In this document: positions 27,039-35,388 of the stretch, one piece after another
How positions within the stretch are numbered: the first letter of the stretch is position 1
Layout of the letters: each line of letters opens with the position of its first letter
From: Bradyrhizobium cosmicum
Lineage (GTDB): Bacteria; Pseudomonadota; Alphaproteobacteria; Rhizobiales; Xanthobacteraceae
NCBI RefSeq assembly: GCF_007290395.2
Contig: NZ_CP041656.2
Location: 3,658,001-3,722,000, forward strand
Reading direction: 5' to 3'
DNA length: 64,000 nt
Position numbers and translations under genes: made by a program
Notes under the pieces: generated by a model
What the model was told of the DNA's origin: nothing
What the model saw: the letters and a program-made list of their open reading frames with translations, nothing else
The model's database searches: none

Positions 27039-30000
27039 TCAGAGCGCGAGCGTGAGCTCGGAGAGCGGGACCGCCTGGCAGGTCAGGCAGTGCTCGGTCG
27101 AGCTGTCGCCGCCGCCGAGCTGCGCGACGCGACCATCGACGATGCGCATGGCGCAGCTCTCGCACTGGCCGACGCGGCAGCCGCTGGGCAGCGGCACACC
27201 CGCGGCGTGTGCGGCATCGAGCAGCGTGCCCAGTTCGGGCGACCAGACGAAACTCCTGTCGCTGCCGGCGAGGTGAACCGTCTGCGGCTCCAGCGTCGCA
27301 GGCACTTCGGGCGGCGATACGAAGGCTTCCGCAAAGATGTCGAAGCGGGGAACTCCGCGCTCGACAAGTTGCGTGGCGGTCGAAGACGTGAAGCCCGCCG
27401 AGCCGCAGAGATAGGCAAGGGGACTTTTGGAGAGCAATGGATCGATCGCGGACAGGTCCAGCCGGCCGGCATGGTCGTAGTTGTCGTGCAGCCGGTCGGA
27501 TGGGCGAGGTGCCGTAAAGGCCGTAATGAGCTTCAACTGCGGCAGCAGCGCCGGGAGCTCCCGAAGCCGCGCGGCGAAAGGATGCTCGTTGCCGTCGCGG
27601 CAGGTGTGGATCAGCAGGACGTCCTTGACGCGCTCGGCCGGTGCCATGGCCAGCAGCGCCTCCAGATGACTCATGAATGGCGTGATACCGATGCCGGAGG
27701 CGAGAAAGATCAGAGGTCGATCTCCACGCAATGGCGGGGTGAAGATCCCGCCGGGAGATTCGAGCTGGACCTCGTCGCCGATCGCGAGGCGATGAATGTG
27801 TTCGGAGAGATGAAGGCCGCTGTCGGAAGGCTGCTTCTTGACCGCGACGGACAGCACGTTGTTGCCGCCGTGCCCGGTCAATGAGTAGGCCCGGGCGATG
27901 TTCACGCCCGGCAAATTCAGCAGGACGTGCTGCCCCGGCCGGTACGCGGGAAGCGCATCGCCGTCCTTCGGAGCAAGGTCGATCGCGACGACGTCATCGG
28001 CCTCGCGGCGGACGCTCGCGACTGAGAATGTGCGCCGCCCGGTCCAGCGCCCGCGGTTTGCGGCCTGGTCGCGCCTGATGTCACAGAGCGTGGCGCGCAG
28101 AGGAACCGAGCCGCTGACCGGGTCGCGCGACGCGTCGCTCAATGCGTCGTTCATGTTCGACGTCGCGGCGCCGGCGGACGGCGTCAGGTTGAGTCCAAGC
28201 GGCGGACAATCCTCCCACCAGCCGAACTCGGCCAGCACGACGCGGTCGTCGAGCGCGTCGTTCAGGCGGACCCGGAGTCTGACTTGACCGGATGGGGTTT
28301 CGACGATCGCCCAATCGCCGTCTTCAAGGCCCTGCCGCGTTGCGAGCGTCGTGCTGATCTCGACGGCGGGGTCGGGGGCTTTCTTGCGAAGCGATGCCAC
28401 GTGCCGATGCGAGCTGTGGACGAACCAGCCGCTCTTGGCGGTCGTCAGCACCAGCGGAAACCGCTTGCCCGAATTCGTCGCCATCGGGCTCTCGGCCGGT
28501 TCGACGTGGCCTGCGAGCGGCGCATAGCCATGGTCGAGCATCAGCTCGGAATAGATCTCAACGCGCTGCGTCGGCGTCGCGAAACCGGCGATCGTCCCAT
28601 CGCCCTTCTTGTCGGCGTATTTTTCGTGGTGGAACGGCTGAGGACAGCGCATGCCCTCGGGCTGCTTACGCAAGTCGTCGACAGTGATGCCGAGAGGCGC
28701 CAGTTGATGATTCCAGCCGGCGTGGATGTCGCCCCCGAAGAATTGCTCCGCCATCCCCATGCGCACGGCCAATTCCGCGACGATCTCGTAGTCGGCCTTG
28801 CTCTCGCCGTGCCGGGGCAGCATCTGCGGCCGGAACTGGATCGTCTCGACGGCCTCCTGCGTGATCTCGAAGCCGATCTTCAGCGCATCGCGTTCCCAGG
28901 GCATGCCGGCCGGCAGCACGATGTCGGCATTCTCCGCAGTCGGGTTCATGAACATGTCGACATGCACATGGAAGTCGAGCGCGCGCAGCGCCTCGCGATT
29001 GCGCGAGGAGTGTCCCTGCGACACCACGAAGTTGGTGCCGAAGCTCATCAGCGCGTTGACGCGGTAGGGCTCGCCCTCGAGCACCGCGCGGCTGAAATCG
29101 CGCGCCGTGATCCACCCGCGGCTCGGCGGTCCCAGCGGCAACTCGTCGAGGCCCAGCGCCTTCCCCTTCTGGCCCGGCGGCAGCAGGCTGATATCGTTGA
29201 CCGCGCGTGTCGGTGGCGGGACTGGCCAGACATTGCCGCCGGGCCGGTCGCAGGCACCGGTGAGCGCGTAGAGAGTCGCAATGGCCCGCTCGGTGGCGGT
29301 CGCGTTGGTGTGCTGACCCACGCCGGTCCACGAATGATAGGCGAGCTTCGGACTGTTCTCGAACAGTGCGCAGAACGCGACGACTTTCGATTCGTCGAGC
29401 CAGGTGGTCGTGGCGACGCTGGACGTCGTGTAGGAGTCAGCCTCGGCGGCGAGCCGCGAGAAAGCGGTTCTCGCGGCGATCACGCGTCCGCCGATGCCAT
29501 CAAGCGTTGCCTCCGCGTCGAGGACGCAATTGGTCGGTTCGAGCACCTCGACGCGCGGGTCGTGCGGTCGCGCCTTGCCGGATTGATCGATCGCGACGAG
29601 CGCGTCCGGCGACTGATCCGGCCACAGCTCGGTTGCCCGGACGAAACGTCCGGTGTGCGTGTCGACCAGAAACGGGCCGTTGGTCCAGCGCGTGACGAAA
29701 TCCTGATCGTACGTGCCGGTTGCAATAAGATGCCGGATCGCCGCCATCGCAAGCGCACCGTCAGCGCCGGGACGGATACGCAGCCAGAGATCGGCCTGCT
29801 GTCCGGATCCATTCGGCTTGGGATCGACGACGGCCACGCGCGCGCCGCGACGGCGCGCGTCCGCAACGCGGGTGGCCTGCGCAAGCCAGGTCCTTGCAGG
29901 ATTGTGTCCCCAGAGGACGATCACGTCGGCCTTGTCATAGTCGGGAAAGCCGATGCCGCGGCCGAACGTGAGCGCGTGGGCGAAATCCTTGTGCCAGCCG

Positions 30001-30425
30001 CAGACTTCGACGGCATAGATCAGATTGGGACTGCCGAAGCATCGGATGAACCGCTCGACCCATTCGAAACTGTCGACCATGGGGGTCCCGCTCGGCGTCG
30101 TGACCGCGAACGCAACGGCTTCCGCGCCCGCGGTGCCGCGGATCCGCCCGAGCTGCTCGACGATCTCGCCGAGAGCCTCGTCCCACGAAATCCGGACCCA
30201 GCCCGGGTCGGCGGCATCGCGCGGTGCCGTGCGGCGGAGCGGGTGAGTCAGGCGGCGCGGGCTATGCACCATCTCGGGCGCGGCGCGGCCCTTCGAGCAC
30301 AGCGCGCCGCCGGTAGGGTGCCCCGGCGCATTCTCGACCGCGATCATGCGGCCGTTCTCGACCACGGTCGTCGAACCGCACCGCGAACGGCAGAGCGTGC
30401 AATAGCCGGGATAGCGTTCTGCCAT
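27039..30425 (-). CDS. Molybdopterin oxidoreductase fused to FAD/2Fe-2S reductase
   Basis: 1128 residues. Residues 1-~750 form a DMSO-reductase-family molybdenum enzyme with a 4Fe-4S site (Cys9, Cys12, Cys16, Cys43) and a probable Mo ligand Cys142 (VEVCGWHK). Residues ~790-1030 form a ferredoxin-reductase module (RAYSLTG for FAD, SGIGITPFMSHLEAL for NAD). A C-terminal plant-type 2Fe-2S domain has CRVGQCESC. There is no Tat signal, so it is cytoplasmic. The single chain could pass electrons between NAD(P)H and the molybdenum site. Substrate unknown. It is followed by the AtoE transporter and divergent from a GntR regulator. Confidence 0.87.
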   Translation of the reverse strand: MAERYPGYCTLCRSRCGSTTVVENGRMIAVENAPGHPTGGALCSKGRAAPEMVHSPRRLTHPLRRTAPRDAADPGWVRISWDEALGEIVEQLGRIRGTAGAEAVAFAVTTPSGTPMVDSFEWVERFIRCFGSPNLIYAVEVCGWHKDFAHALTFGRGIGFPDYDKADVIVLWGHNPARTWLAQATRVADARRRGARVAVVDPKPNGSGQQADLWLRIRPGADGALAMAAIRHLIATGTYDQDFVTRWTNGPFLVDTHTGRFVRATELWPDQSPDALVAIDQSGKARPHDPRVEVLEPTNCVLDAEATLDGIGGRVIAARTAFSRLAAEADSYTTSSVATTTWLDESKVVAFCALFENSPKLAYHSWTGVGQHTNATATERAIATLYALTGACDRPGGNVWPVPPPTRAVNDISLLPPGQKGKALGLDELPLGPPSRGWITARDFSRAVLEGEPYRVNALMSFGTNFVVSQGHSSRNREALRALDFHVHVDMFMNPTAENADIVLPAGMPWERDALKIGFEITQEAVETIQFRPQMLPRHGESKADYEIVAELAVRMGMAEQFFGGDIHAGWNHQLAPLGITVDDLRKQPEGMRCPQPFHHEKYADKKGDGTIAGFATPTQRVEIYSELMLDHGYAPLAGHVEPAESPMATNSGKRFPLVLTTAKSGWFVHSSHRHVASLRKKAPDPAVEISTTLATRQGLEDGDWAIVETPSGQVRLRVRLNDALDDRVVLAEFGWWEDCPPLGLNLTPSAGAATSNMNDALSDASRDPVSGSVPLRATLCDIRRDQAANRGRWTGRRTFSVASVRREADDVVAIDLAPKDGDALPAYRPGQHVLLNLPGVNIARAYSLTGHGGNNVLSVAVKKQPSDSGLHLSEHIHRLAIGDEVQLESPGGIFTPPLRGDRPLIFLASGIGITPFMSHLEALLAMAPAERVKDVLLIHTCRDGNEHPFAARLRELPALLPQLKLITAFTAPRPSDRLHDNYDHAGRLDLSAIDPLLSKSPLAYLCGSAGFTSSTATQLVERGVPRFDIFAEAFVSPPEVPATLEPQTVHLAGSDRSFVWSPELGTLLDAAHAAGVPLPSGCRVGQCESCAMRIVDGRVAQLGGGDSSTEHCLTCQAVPLSELTLAL

Positions 30426-30437
30426 GGACAGCCCAAG

Positions 30438-30463
30438 AGTAGCGCATTATAGTAGCGCGCTAC
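30438..30463. promoter_or_regulatory. Candidate GntR operator
   Basis: A perfect 12-base palindrome GTAGCGCGCTAC (30452-30463) and a second AGTAGCGC half site 13 bases to its left lie in the 123-base gap between the divergent fusion gene and the gntR gene. This is consistent with an FCD-type GntR operator. Confidence 0.55.
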
Positions 30464-30548
30464 ATGCTGGACGGCGGCATCTTTCTGGTCAAGTGCATTT
30501 TTTGAGCTGTGCTGATAGATCGGGCGGCAGTCGCGAGTCGGAGGAGAC

Positions 30549-31241
30549 ATGGACCAGAATCTGCGCGAACAGGTCGTGCAGCAGGTGCGCGCGGAGATCA
30601 TTTCTGGTCAGAGCATGCCGGGCACGATGTATTCGGTGCCGACCTTGGCGGCGAGCCTTGGCGTGTCGTCGACGCCGGTGCGGGAAGCCCTGCTGGAGTT
30701 GAGCCGGAGCGGGCTGATCGAACCCGTCCGCAATCGTGGGTTCAGGGTTGTCGAGCCCACCATGACGGAGCTTCGCAATCTGTTCGATCTGCGGGACGTG
30801 CTCGAGCTCCATGCCGCGTCGTTGGTCGCGCGCAAGCCGGACAAGGATCTGAGTGAGCTTTATCCGTGGGCCGAAGCCATCGCACGCGCGGTCAGGACCG
30901 AGGATATCGGGCTCTACATCGAGGCGGACCGAACCTTCCATCGCTTGCTGACGGACGCCGCCGATAATCCTCGCCTGACCGAGATGGTGATGGGATTGCG
31001 TGACCAGATGCGGCTGTACGGGATCAATTCACGCGCGGGCCTCGCGCGTCAGAATGACTCTGCACCCGAACACTTCCGGATCATCGAGCTGGCAAGCGCG
31101 GGCAAGGAAGAAGCGCTCACCAATCTTCTGCGCCATCACATCCGCGCCTGGGAACCGATCTTCGTCGAAGCGCTCGCCCAGGTCGGAGCTGGCCGTGAAC
31201 CGATCGCTGCCGCGCGCAAGCGGCAGCTCTCGTCGACCTGA
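30549..31241 (+). CDS. GntR family regulator (FCD/FadR subfamily)
   Basis: 230 residues. The N-terminal winged helix (RAEIISGQSMPG, LAASLGVSSTPVREALLELSRSGLI) is followed by an all-helical FCD domain with the metal/ligand residues of the class (ADRTFHRLLTDAADNPRL, EHFRIIELASAGKEEA, LLRHHI). FCD regulators sense small organic acids. It probably controls the divergent fusion enzyme and AtoE transporter through the palindrome between them. A GGAGGAG ribosome site precedes the start. Confidence 0.9.
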   Translation: MDQNLREQVVQQVRAEIISGQSMPGTMYSVPTLAASLGVSSTPVREALLELSRSGLIEPVRNRGFRVVEPTMTELRNLFDLRDVLELHAASLVARKPDKDLSELYPWAEAIARAVRTEDIGLYIEADRTFHRLLTDAADNPRLTEMVMGLRDQMRLYGINSRAGLARQNDSAPEHFRIIELASAGKEEALTNLLRHHIRAWEPIFVEALAQVGAGREPIAAARKRQLSST

Positions 31242-31242
31242 T

Positions 31243-32127
31243 TCAGTTCACCCGCGTCCAGGTCTGGCCGCCGCAGAACATGCCGCCGAAGGCGCAGCCC
31301 TGCACGCGGAGCCGATCCGTGCCCTTCATCGCGATCGTCGAATCGTAGGTCGACCCGGTGTTGGGATCGAGGATGCGGCCGGACCATTTCTGCTCCTTGC
31401 CGGGCTTCATGTTGATCAGGACCTGCTCGCCGTTCTGGTTCGATTTGCTGTCGACTGAATAGCCGCAGAGATTGTTGCCGCACTGCTCGATGCGGACCTT
31501 GCCTTCCTTTTCCTCGGTGAGCCAGATGCCGAGCGGTGAGTTGAGATCGCGCGTCGGTGCGGCTGCGGGCGCCGGCGGGGCGACGGCGGCGGACTGAACC
31601 GGGGCGGGCGCAGCAGCAGGTGCCGGAGCGGGGGGCGGTGCCGGCGGCGCGGCGGCCACTGTGGGGGCTGGCGGTGGAGGCGGTGCGGGCGGCACCGCGG
31701 CGACCGTCGGGGCAGCGCTTGGAGCCGGTTGAGGCGGTGGCACAAGCGCGTCTTGAGCCGGGGTGTTTGCAGTCGCGGCCGGGGGCGCCGGCGGAGCCGC
31801 GGCCACAGGCGCTTGGACCGGGGGCTGCGCGGCCGCCGGAGCCGCAGCGGCAGGTGCGGGTGCGGGTGCTGGTACGGGATCAGCCGGTGTCTGCGGATCG
31901 GCCTTGGCCTGTTGAGGTGCTTGTGGGTCCGCTTTCGGCGCACCCTTGGCATCGTTCTTGGTCTTCTTCGCCTTGCCCTGGCCGGTGTTGTCGTACACGC
32001 CGGGGATCTGCACCGTGCCACGGTCTGGATCGATGCGTATGGTGCGCCCGCCATATTCGAACGTGTACTGCGCCTGGGCAGCTGTGCTTGCCAAAAGGAA
32101 TGCGGCCGCGGCCAACAGCTTCCTCAT
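31243..32127 (-). CDS. Exported DUF2147-like protein with long Pro/Ala linker
   Basis: 294 residues from ATG 32127, chosen because AGGAG lies six bases upstream. It has a signal peptide (MRKLLAAAAFLLASTAAQAQ), a short YGGRTIRIDPDRG segment and about 130 residues of Pro/Ala repeats that could span the periplasm. A C-terminal DUF2147-like domain follows (SPLGIWLTEEKEGKVRIEQCGNNLCGY, WSGRILDPNTGSTYDSTI, CGGQTWTRV). DUF2147 proteins are small lipocalin-like envelope proteins of unknown ligand. Converges on gntR with one base between them. Confidence 0.8.
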   Translation of the reverse strand: MRKLLAAAAFLLASTAAQAQYTFEYGGRTIRIDPDRGTVQIPGVYDNTGQGKAKKTKNDAKGAPKADPQAPQQAKADPQTPADPVPAPAPAPAAAAPAAAQPPVQAPVAAAPPAPPAATANTPAQDALVPPPQPAPSAAPTVAAVPPAPPPPPAPTVAAAPPAPPPAPAPAAAPAPVQSAAVAPPAPAAAPTRDLNSPLGIWLTEEKEGKVRIEQCGNNLCGYSVDSKSNQNGEQVLINMKPGKEQKWSGRILDPNTGSTYDSTIAMKGTDRLRVQGCAFGGMFCGGQTWTRVN

Positions 32128-32297
32128 TTCCATCTCCTGAACAGGTGGTCCCCGCACCGACGCTTACGCCCCGGTCCGATCGCAAAAAGTGATCTAGATC
32201 ACTGTTGTCCGTATGAGTCGTCCTCCGGTGGTTCCGGGTTCAATACGCTCGGAGCGGGTCCAAAGTTTGGCCAGGGCAAGCGGCAGGAGGACGCAGC

Positions 32298-33089
32298 CTA
32301 GTCGAACCAGGCGGCGTAGATCTTCCTGTAGCTGCCGTCCTCCATGGAGATGTGCAGCCACTGGTCGACGAAGGCCTTCAGCGCCATGTCGCGCTGGAGC
32401 CAATAGGCCTTCTCGGAGAAGTCGAACGGCTTTTCGGGATGCACCGCACAGAGCACGCCGGAATGCTGCTTCTGCTGGTAGCGGGTTTCGGAGGCGTCCG
32501 TCATCATCAGGTCGGCATTGCCCTTGGCGATCTCGTCGAAGATCACGGTGTTGTCGGGGAACACGGTGATGTCGGCGTCCTTGATGTTTGCACGTGCAAA
32601 GCGCTCATTGGTGCCGCCGGGATTGACGATCACCCGGGTGCCCTTCTTGTCGATGTCGGGAAGCGTCTGGTATTTGCCGACGTCGGCGCAGCGCGTGATC
32701 GGCGTCTTGCCCTCGCGCATGATTGGCGTCGAGAAGAAGCCTTTCTTCTGCCGGTCGAGCGTGACCGACACGCCGCCCATGGCGATGTCGAACTGGTCGG
32801 CCTCGAAATCCTTCATCAGCTTCGGCCAGGCCGTCGGTACGAATTCGACCTTGACGCCGAGCGCCTTGCCGAGGGCTTCCGCCATGTCGACGTCGAAGCC
32901 GCTGAACTGCTGGGTGGCCTTGTCGAGATAGGTGAACGGCTTGTAGTCGCCGGTCATGCCGACGCGCAACGTGCCGCGCTTCATGATCTCGTCGAGGCGC
33001 GAGGGCGCCTGCTGTGCGTGGGCCGAAAGGTTTGCCAGCAACGCCACGGCCAAAGCCGCCAGAATTCGAACAGGCATTCGAACGATCAT
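32298..33089 (-). CDS. PheC-like periplasmic cyclohexadienyl dehydratase or solute-binding protein
   Basis: 263 residues from ATG 33089, with a signal peptide ending SAHAQQ. It has the type 3 solute-binding fold and is strikingly like periplasmic PheC of Pseudomonas: RGTLRVGMTGDYKPF, GFDVDMAEALG, FDIAMGGVSVTLDRQ, REGKTPITRC, VNPGGTNERFARANI, ADLMMTDASE and LCAVHPEKPFDFSEKAYWL all align. PheC converts prephenate or arogenate to phenylpyruvate or phenylalanine. No ABC permease is adjacent, which favours the enzyme over a transport role. Confidence 0.8.
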   Translation of the reverse strand: MIVRMPVRILAALAVALLANLSAHAQQAPSRLDEIMKRGTLRVGMTGDYKPFTYLDKATQQFSGFDVDMAEALGKALGVKVEFVPTAWPKLMKDFEADQFDIAMGGVSVTLDRQKKGFFSTPIMREGKTPITRCADVGKYQTLPDIDKKGTRVIVNPGGTNERFARANIKDADITVFPDNTVIFDEIAKGNADLMMTDASETRYQQKQHSGVLCAVHPEKPFDFSEKAYWLQRDMALKAFVDQWLHISMEDGSYRKIYAAWFD

Positions 33090-33192
33090 CTCTTTTCCAC
33101 CCCTGCGCGAGCTGTCATTGTTGCAGCTCGTCAGAGGTGGATTTAGACCAGACGCCAGCCGCTGGCGAGATGGAATTGAGAGGAATTTTGAC

Positions 33193-33702
33193 GTGACGAT
33201 CTCGATGTACGAGGCCTCGGTCGGCCTCTTCGTGCCGTACCTGCGCAACCTGTCCGCACTGCTCGACAAGGGCGTTGCCTACGCCGAGGCCCGCAAGTTC
33301 AATCCTGCCGTTCTGCTGGGGATGCGGCTGTCGCCGGACATGTACGATCTGGCCCAGCAGATCGGCGAAGCCTGCCGCCACGCAACGGTCGCGCCGGCCC
33401 TGCTGGCGGAGCGCGAGCCGGTGGCGCTGCCGGCGCTGGAACACGACATGGCCGGGCTTCAGGCGCGCATCGCGACGTCGATCGAGTTCATCGAAAGCCT
33501 GCCGCGCGCCGCGATCGATGGCGCGGCGGAGCAGCAAGTCTTCTTCAGGCTGAAGAACGGGACCGAGCTGCCCTTTACCGGGCGGACGCTGCTGCTGACC
33601 TTCAGCGTCCCGCAATTCTTTTTTCACGTCACGACAGCCTACGACCTGTTGCGGCACGCAGGCGTCGAGCTCGCGAAGAAGGATTATCTGGGAAGGAAGT
33701 GA
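33193..33702 (+). CDS. DUF1993 family protein
   Basis: 169 residues from GTG 33193, with AGAGGA upstream; the next in-frame ATG is four codons later. It matches the DUF1993 pattern: YEASVGLFVPYLRNLSALLDK at the start, RLSPDMYDLAQQI, and the C-terminal PQFFFHVTTAYDLLRHAGVELAKKDYLG. The family has a DinB-like four-helix fold and no known function. It is a single gene divergent from the PheC-like gene. Confidence 0.85.
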   Translation: MTISMYEASVGLFVPYLRNLSALLDKGVAYAEARKFNPAVLLGMRLSPDMYDLAQQIGEACRHATVAPALLAEREPVALPALEHDMAGLQARIATSIEFIESLPRAAIDGAAEQQVFFRLKNGTELPFTGRTLLLTFSVPQFFFHVTTAYDLLRHAGVELAKKDYLGRK

Positions 33703-33705
33703 TCC

Positions 33706-34317
33706 CTAGGCTTCGCCCTTGCGCTCGTAGTCGGCGAGCGAGCTGCGGCCGGCGATCTCGCTGCGCAGCAGCTCGAAACGCCGATGGGCTTCGTGCTCGT
33801 GCGCGTCGACGAAATGCACGGCGGCTTCGCTCGTCATCGGGCCGCTGATCACGGGCGCGGATTGCTCGCCGATGGTCTCGTGGACGTAGTACTGGTCGTC
33901 GTCGCCGCGATGGACCGTCCATTTCAGGCGGATCGCCACCATCGGCCCGGGGCCGACCTTGCTGTAGCCGTCGGCGTCGATATGCTCCGGCACCAGCGGC
34001 TGCTCTTCGACCACCACGGGATGCTCGTCGATGACTGCATGATGTTCTTCATGCTCTTCGGCCGGCTGCTCACCGACGACGACGTACTCGGTCTCGCGGA
34101 TGATTTCGGTTTCGCGGACGACGAGAGCCGGCTCGGGGTGCTCCAGGATGCTGGCGATGGTCGCCAGCGCGTGGTCGGTCGGGTCGATCTCTGACAAGGG
34201 TCCATCCTCCAGCTCGACGCGGCCGGCAAGTCTGTCCCCTGCCGCCGCGGCCGGGCTTATTACGCGGGTTTGATTAAGGCTGAGTTTGGGCTCGATGTGC
34301 ACCAAAATGGGACGCAT
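33706..34317 (-). CDS. Acidic His-rich unknown protein
   Basis: 203 residues with no signal peptide. The central part is rich in Glu, His and Val (ETEYVVVGEQPAEEHEEHH). It is followed by a compact basic-aromatic segment (VAIRLKWTVHRGDDDQYYVHETIG) and a C-terminal helix. No domain recognised. It is 46 bases downstream of the 2-hydroxyacid dehydrogenase gene, on the same strand, and may be co-transcribed. The start could be at an internal codon. Confidence 0.6.
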   Translation of the reverse strand: MRPILVHIEPKLSLNQTRVISPAAAAGDRLAGRVELEDGPLSEIDPTDHALATIASILEHPEPALVVRETEIIRETEYVVVGEQPAEEHEEHHAVIDEHPVVVEEQPLVPEHIDADGYSKVGPGPMVAIRLKWTVHRGDDDQYYVHETIGEQSAPVISGPMTSEAAVHFVDAHEHEAHRRFELLRSEIAGRSSLADYERKGEA

Positions 34318-34363
34318 TCAGGCGTTCCGAAGGCGGGCAGATGGGCCCGCCTTCGGGTTTGCC

Positions 34364-35353
34364 TTAGCCTAGCACGTCCTGGTTGATGATGTTCTGCCGG
34401 ATGGGATCGCCGTCCAGCACACTCAGGATGTTGCGCGCGGTCTGCTCGCTCATGCGGCTGACCGCCTCGACGGTAACGCCGGCCACATGCGGAGCCATGA
34501 TCACGTTGGGCAGCGCGAACAGCGGGTTGCTGACCGGCGGCGGCTCCACCTCGAACACGTCGATGCCGGCGCCGGCGAGCTTGCCGGAGACCAGCGCGTC
34601 GTACAGTGCCGCTTCCTTCACGATGCCGCCGCGCGCTGTGTTGATGAGATAGGATTTCGGCTTCATCCGGCCGATCCGCGCCGCGTCGAACAGGCCGATG
34701 GTTTCCGGCGTCTTTGGGCAGTGGATGGTAACGAAATCGGCGTTGGGCAGCGCGGCGTCGAGATCGGCGACCGGCTCGCAACCGGCGGCCTTGATCTCGG
34801 CGGCGGGCTTGTAGGGATCGTAGACCTCGACCTTCATCTCCATCGCCTGGCAGCGCTTGGCGGTGCGGGTGCCGATGCGGCCGAAGCCGATGATCAGAAC
34901 CGTCTTGCCGTAGAGATCGAACGGCAGCATGCCGAGTCGGCCCGCCCATTTGCCGTCCTTGACGCAGGCGTGCATCTCATTTGCGCGCTTGGCCAGCGTC
35001 AGCATCATGAACAGTGCCTGCTCGGCGACCGAAGGCGAGTTCGCGCTGCCGGCGACCATCAACGGCACCTTGCGGCGGGAGAGGGCGGGCACGTCGACGG
35101 CGTCGTAGCCGACGCCAATGCGGGTGACGACCTTCATGTCCCCGGATGCCTCGAGCTCGGTCTCGCCGAAGGCGGTGGCACCGAGCGCGACGCCATGGAC
35201 CGGCGCATGGCTCTTCAGCAAGGCCTCGAAGTCCTTCGCCGAGATCAGGTTCGGAAACTCGACGAGCTCGATATCGTCCCGCTGGGTGAGGAGGGCGCGT
35301 GCCCCTTGCGACAAAGTTTGTGTAACGAAAATCTTCTTCTTGTTGGTCGCCAT
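34364..35353 (-). CDS. D-isomer specific 2-hydroxyacid dehydrogenase
   Basis: 329 residues. NAD-binding motif IGFGRIGTRTAKRCQAM, then the catalytic triad: Arg in NTARGGIV, Glu in DVFEVEPP, and His in MAPHVAGVTVEA. The family oxidises D-glycerate, D-lactate or related acids or reduces glyoxylate/hydroxypyruvate. As last gene of a sugar-type ABC operon it may act on the imported compound. A C-terminal DGDPIRQNIINQDVLG tail is typical of the hydroxypyruvate-reductase-like branch. Confidence 0.87.
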   Translation of the reverse strand: MATNKKKIFVTQTLSQGARALLTQRDDIELVEFPNLISAKDFEALLKSHAPVHGVALGATAFGETELEASGDMKVVTRIGVGYDAVDVPALSRRKVPLMVAGSANSPSVAEQALFMMLTLAKRANEMHACVKDGKWAGRLGMLPFDLYGKTVLIIGFGRIGTRTAKRCQAMEMKVEVYDPYKPAAEIKAAGCEPVADLDAALPNADFVTIHCPKTPETIGLFDAARIGRMKPKSYLINTARGGIVKEAALYDALVSGKLAGAGIDVFEVEPPPVSNPLFALPNVIMAPHVAGVTVEAVSRMSEQTARNILSVLDGDPIRQNIINQDVLG

Positions 35354-35388
35354 CGCTCCCCGCCTGCTTCAAGTTTCTTGAGCCGGCG

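Noticed and set aside
28284..30452. 722-codon plus-strand frame
   Set aside because: Antisense shadow of the molybdopterin fusion gene with Arg/Gly/Ala-biased composition and no domain.
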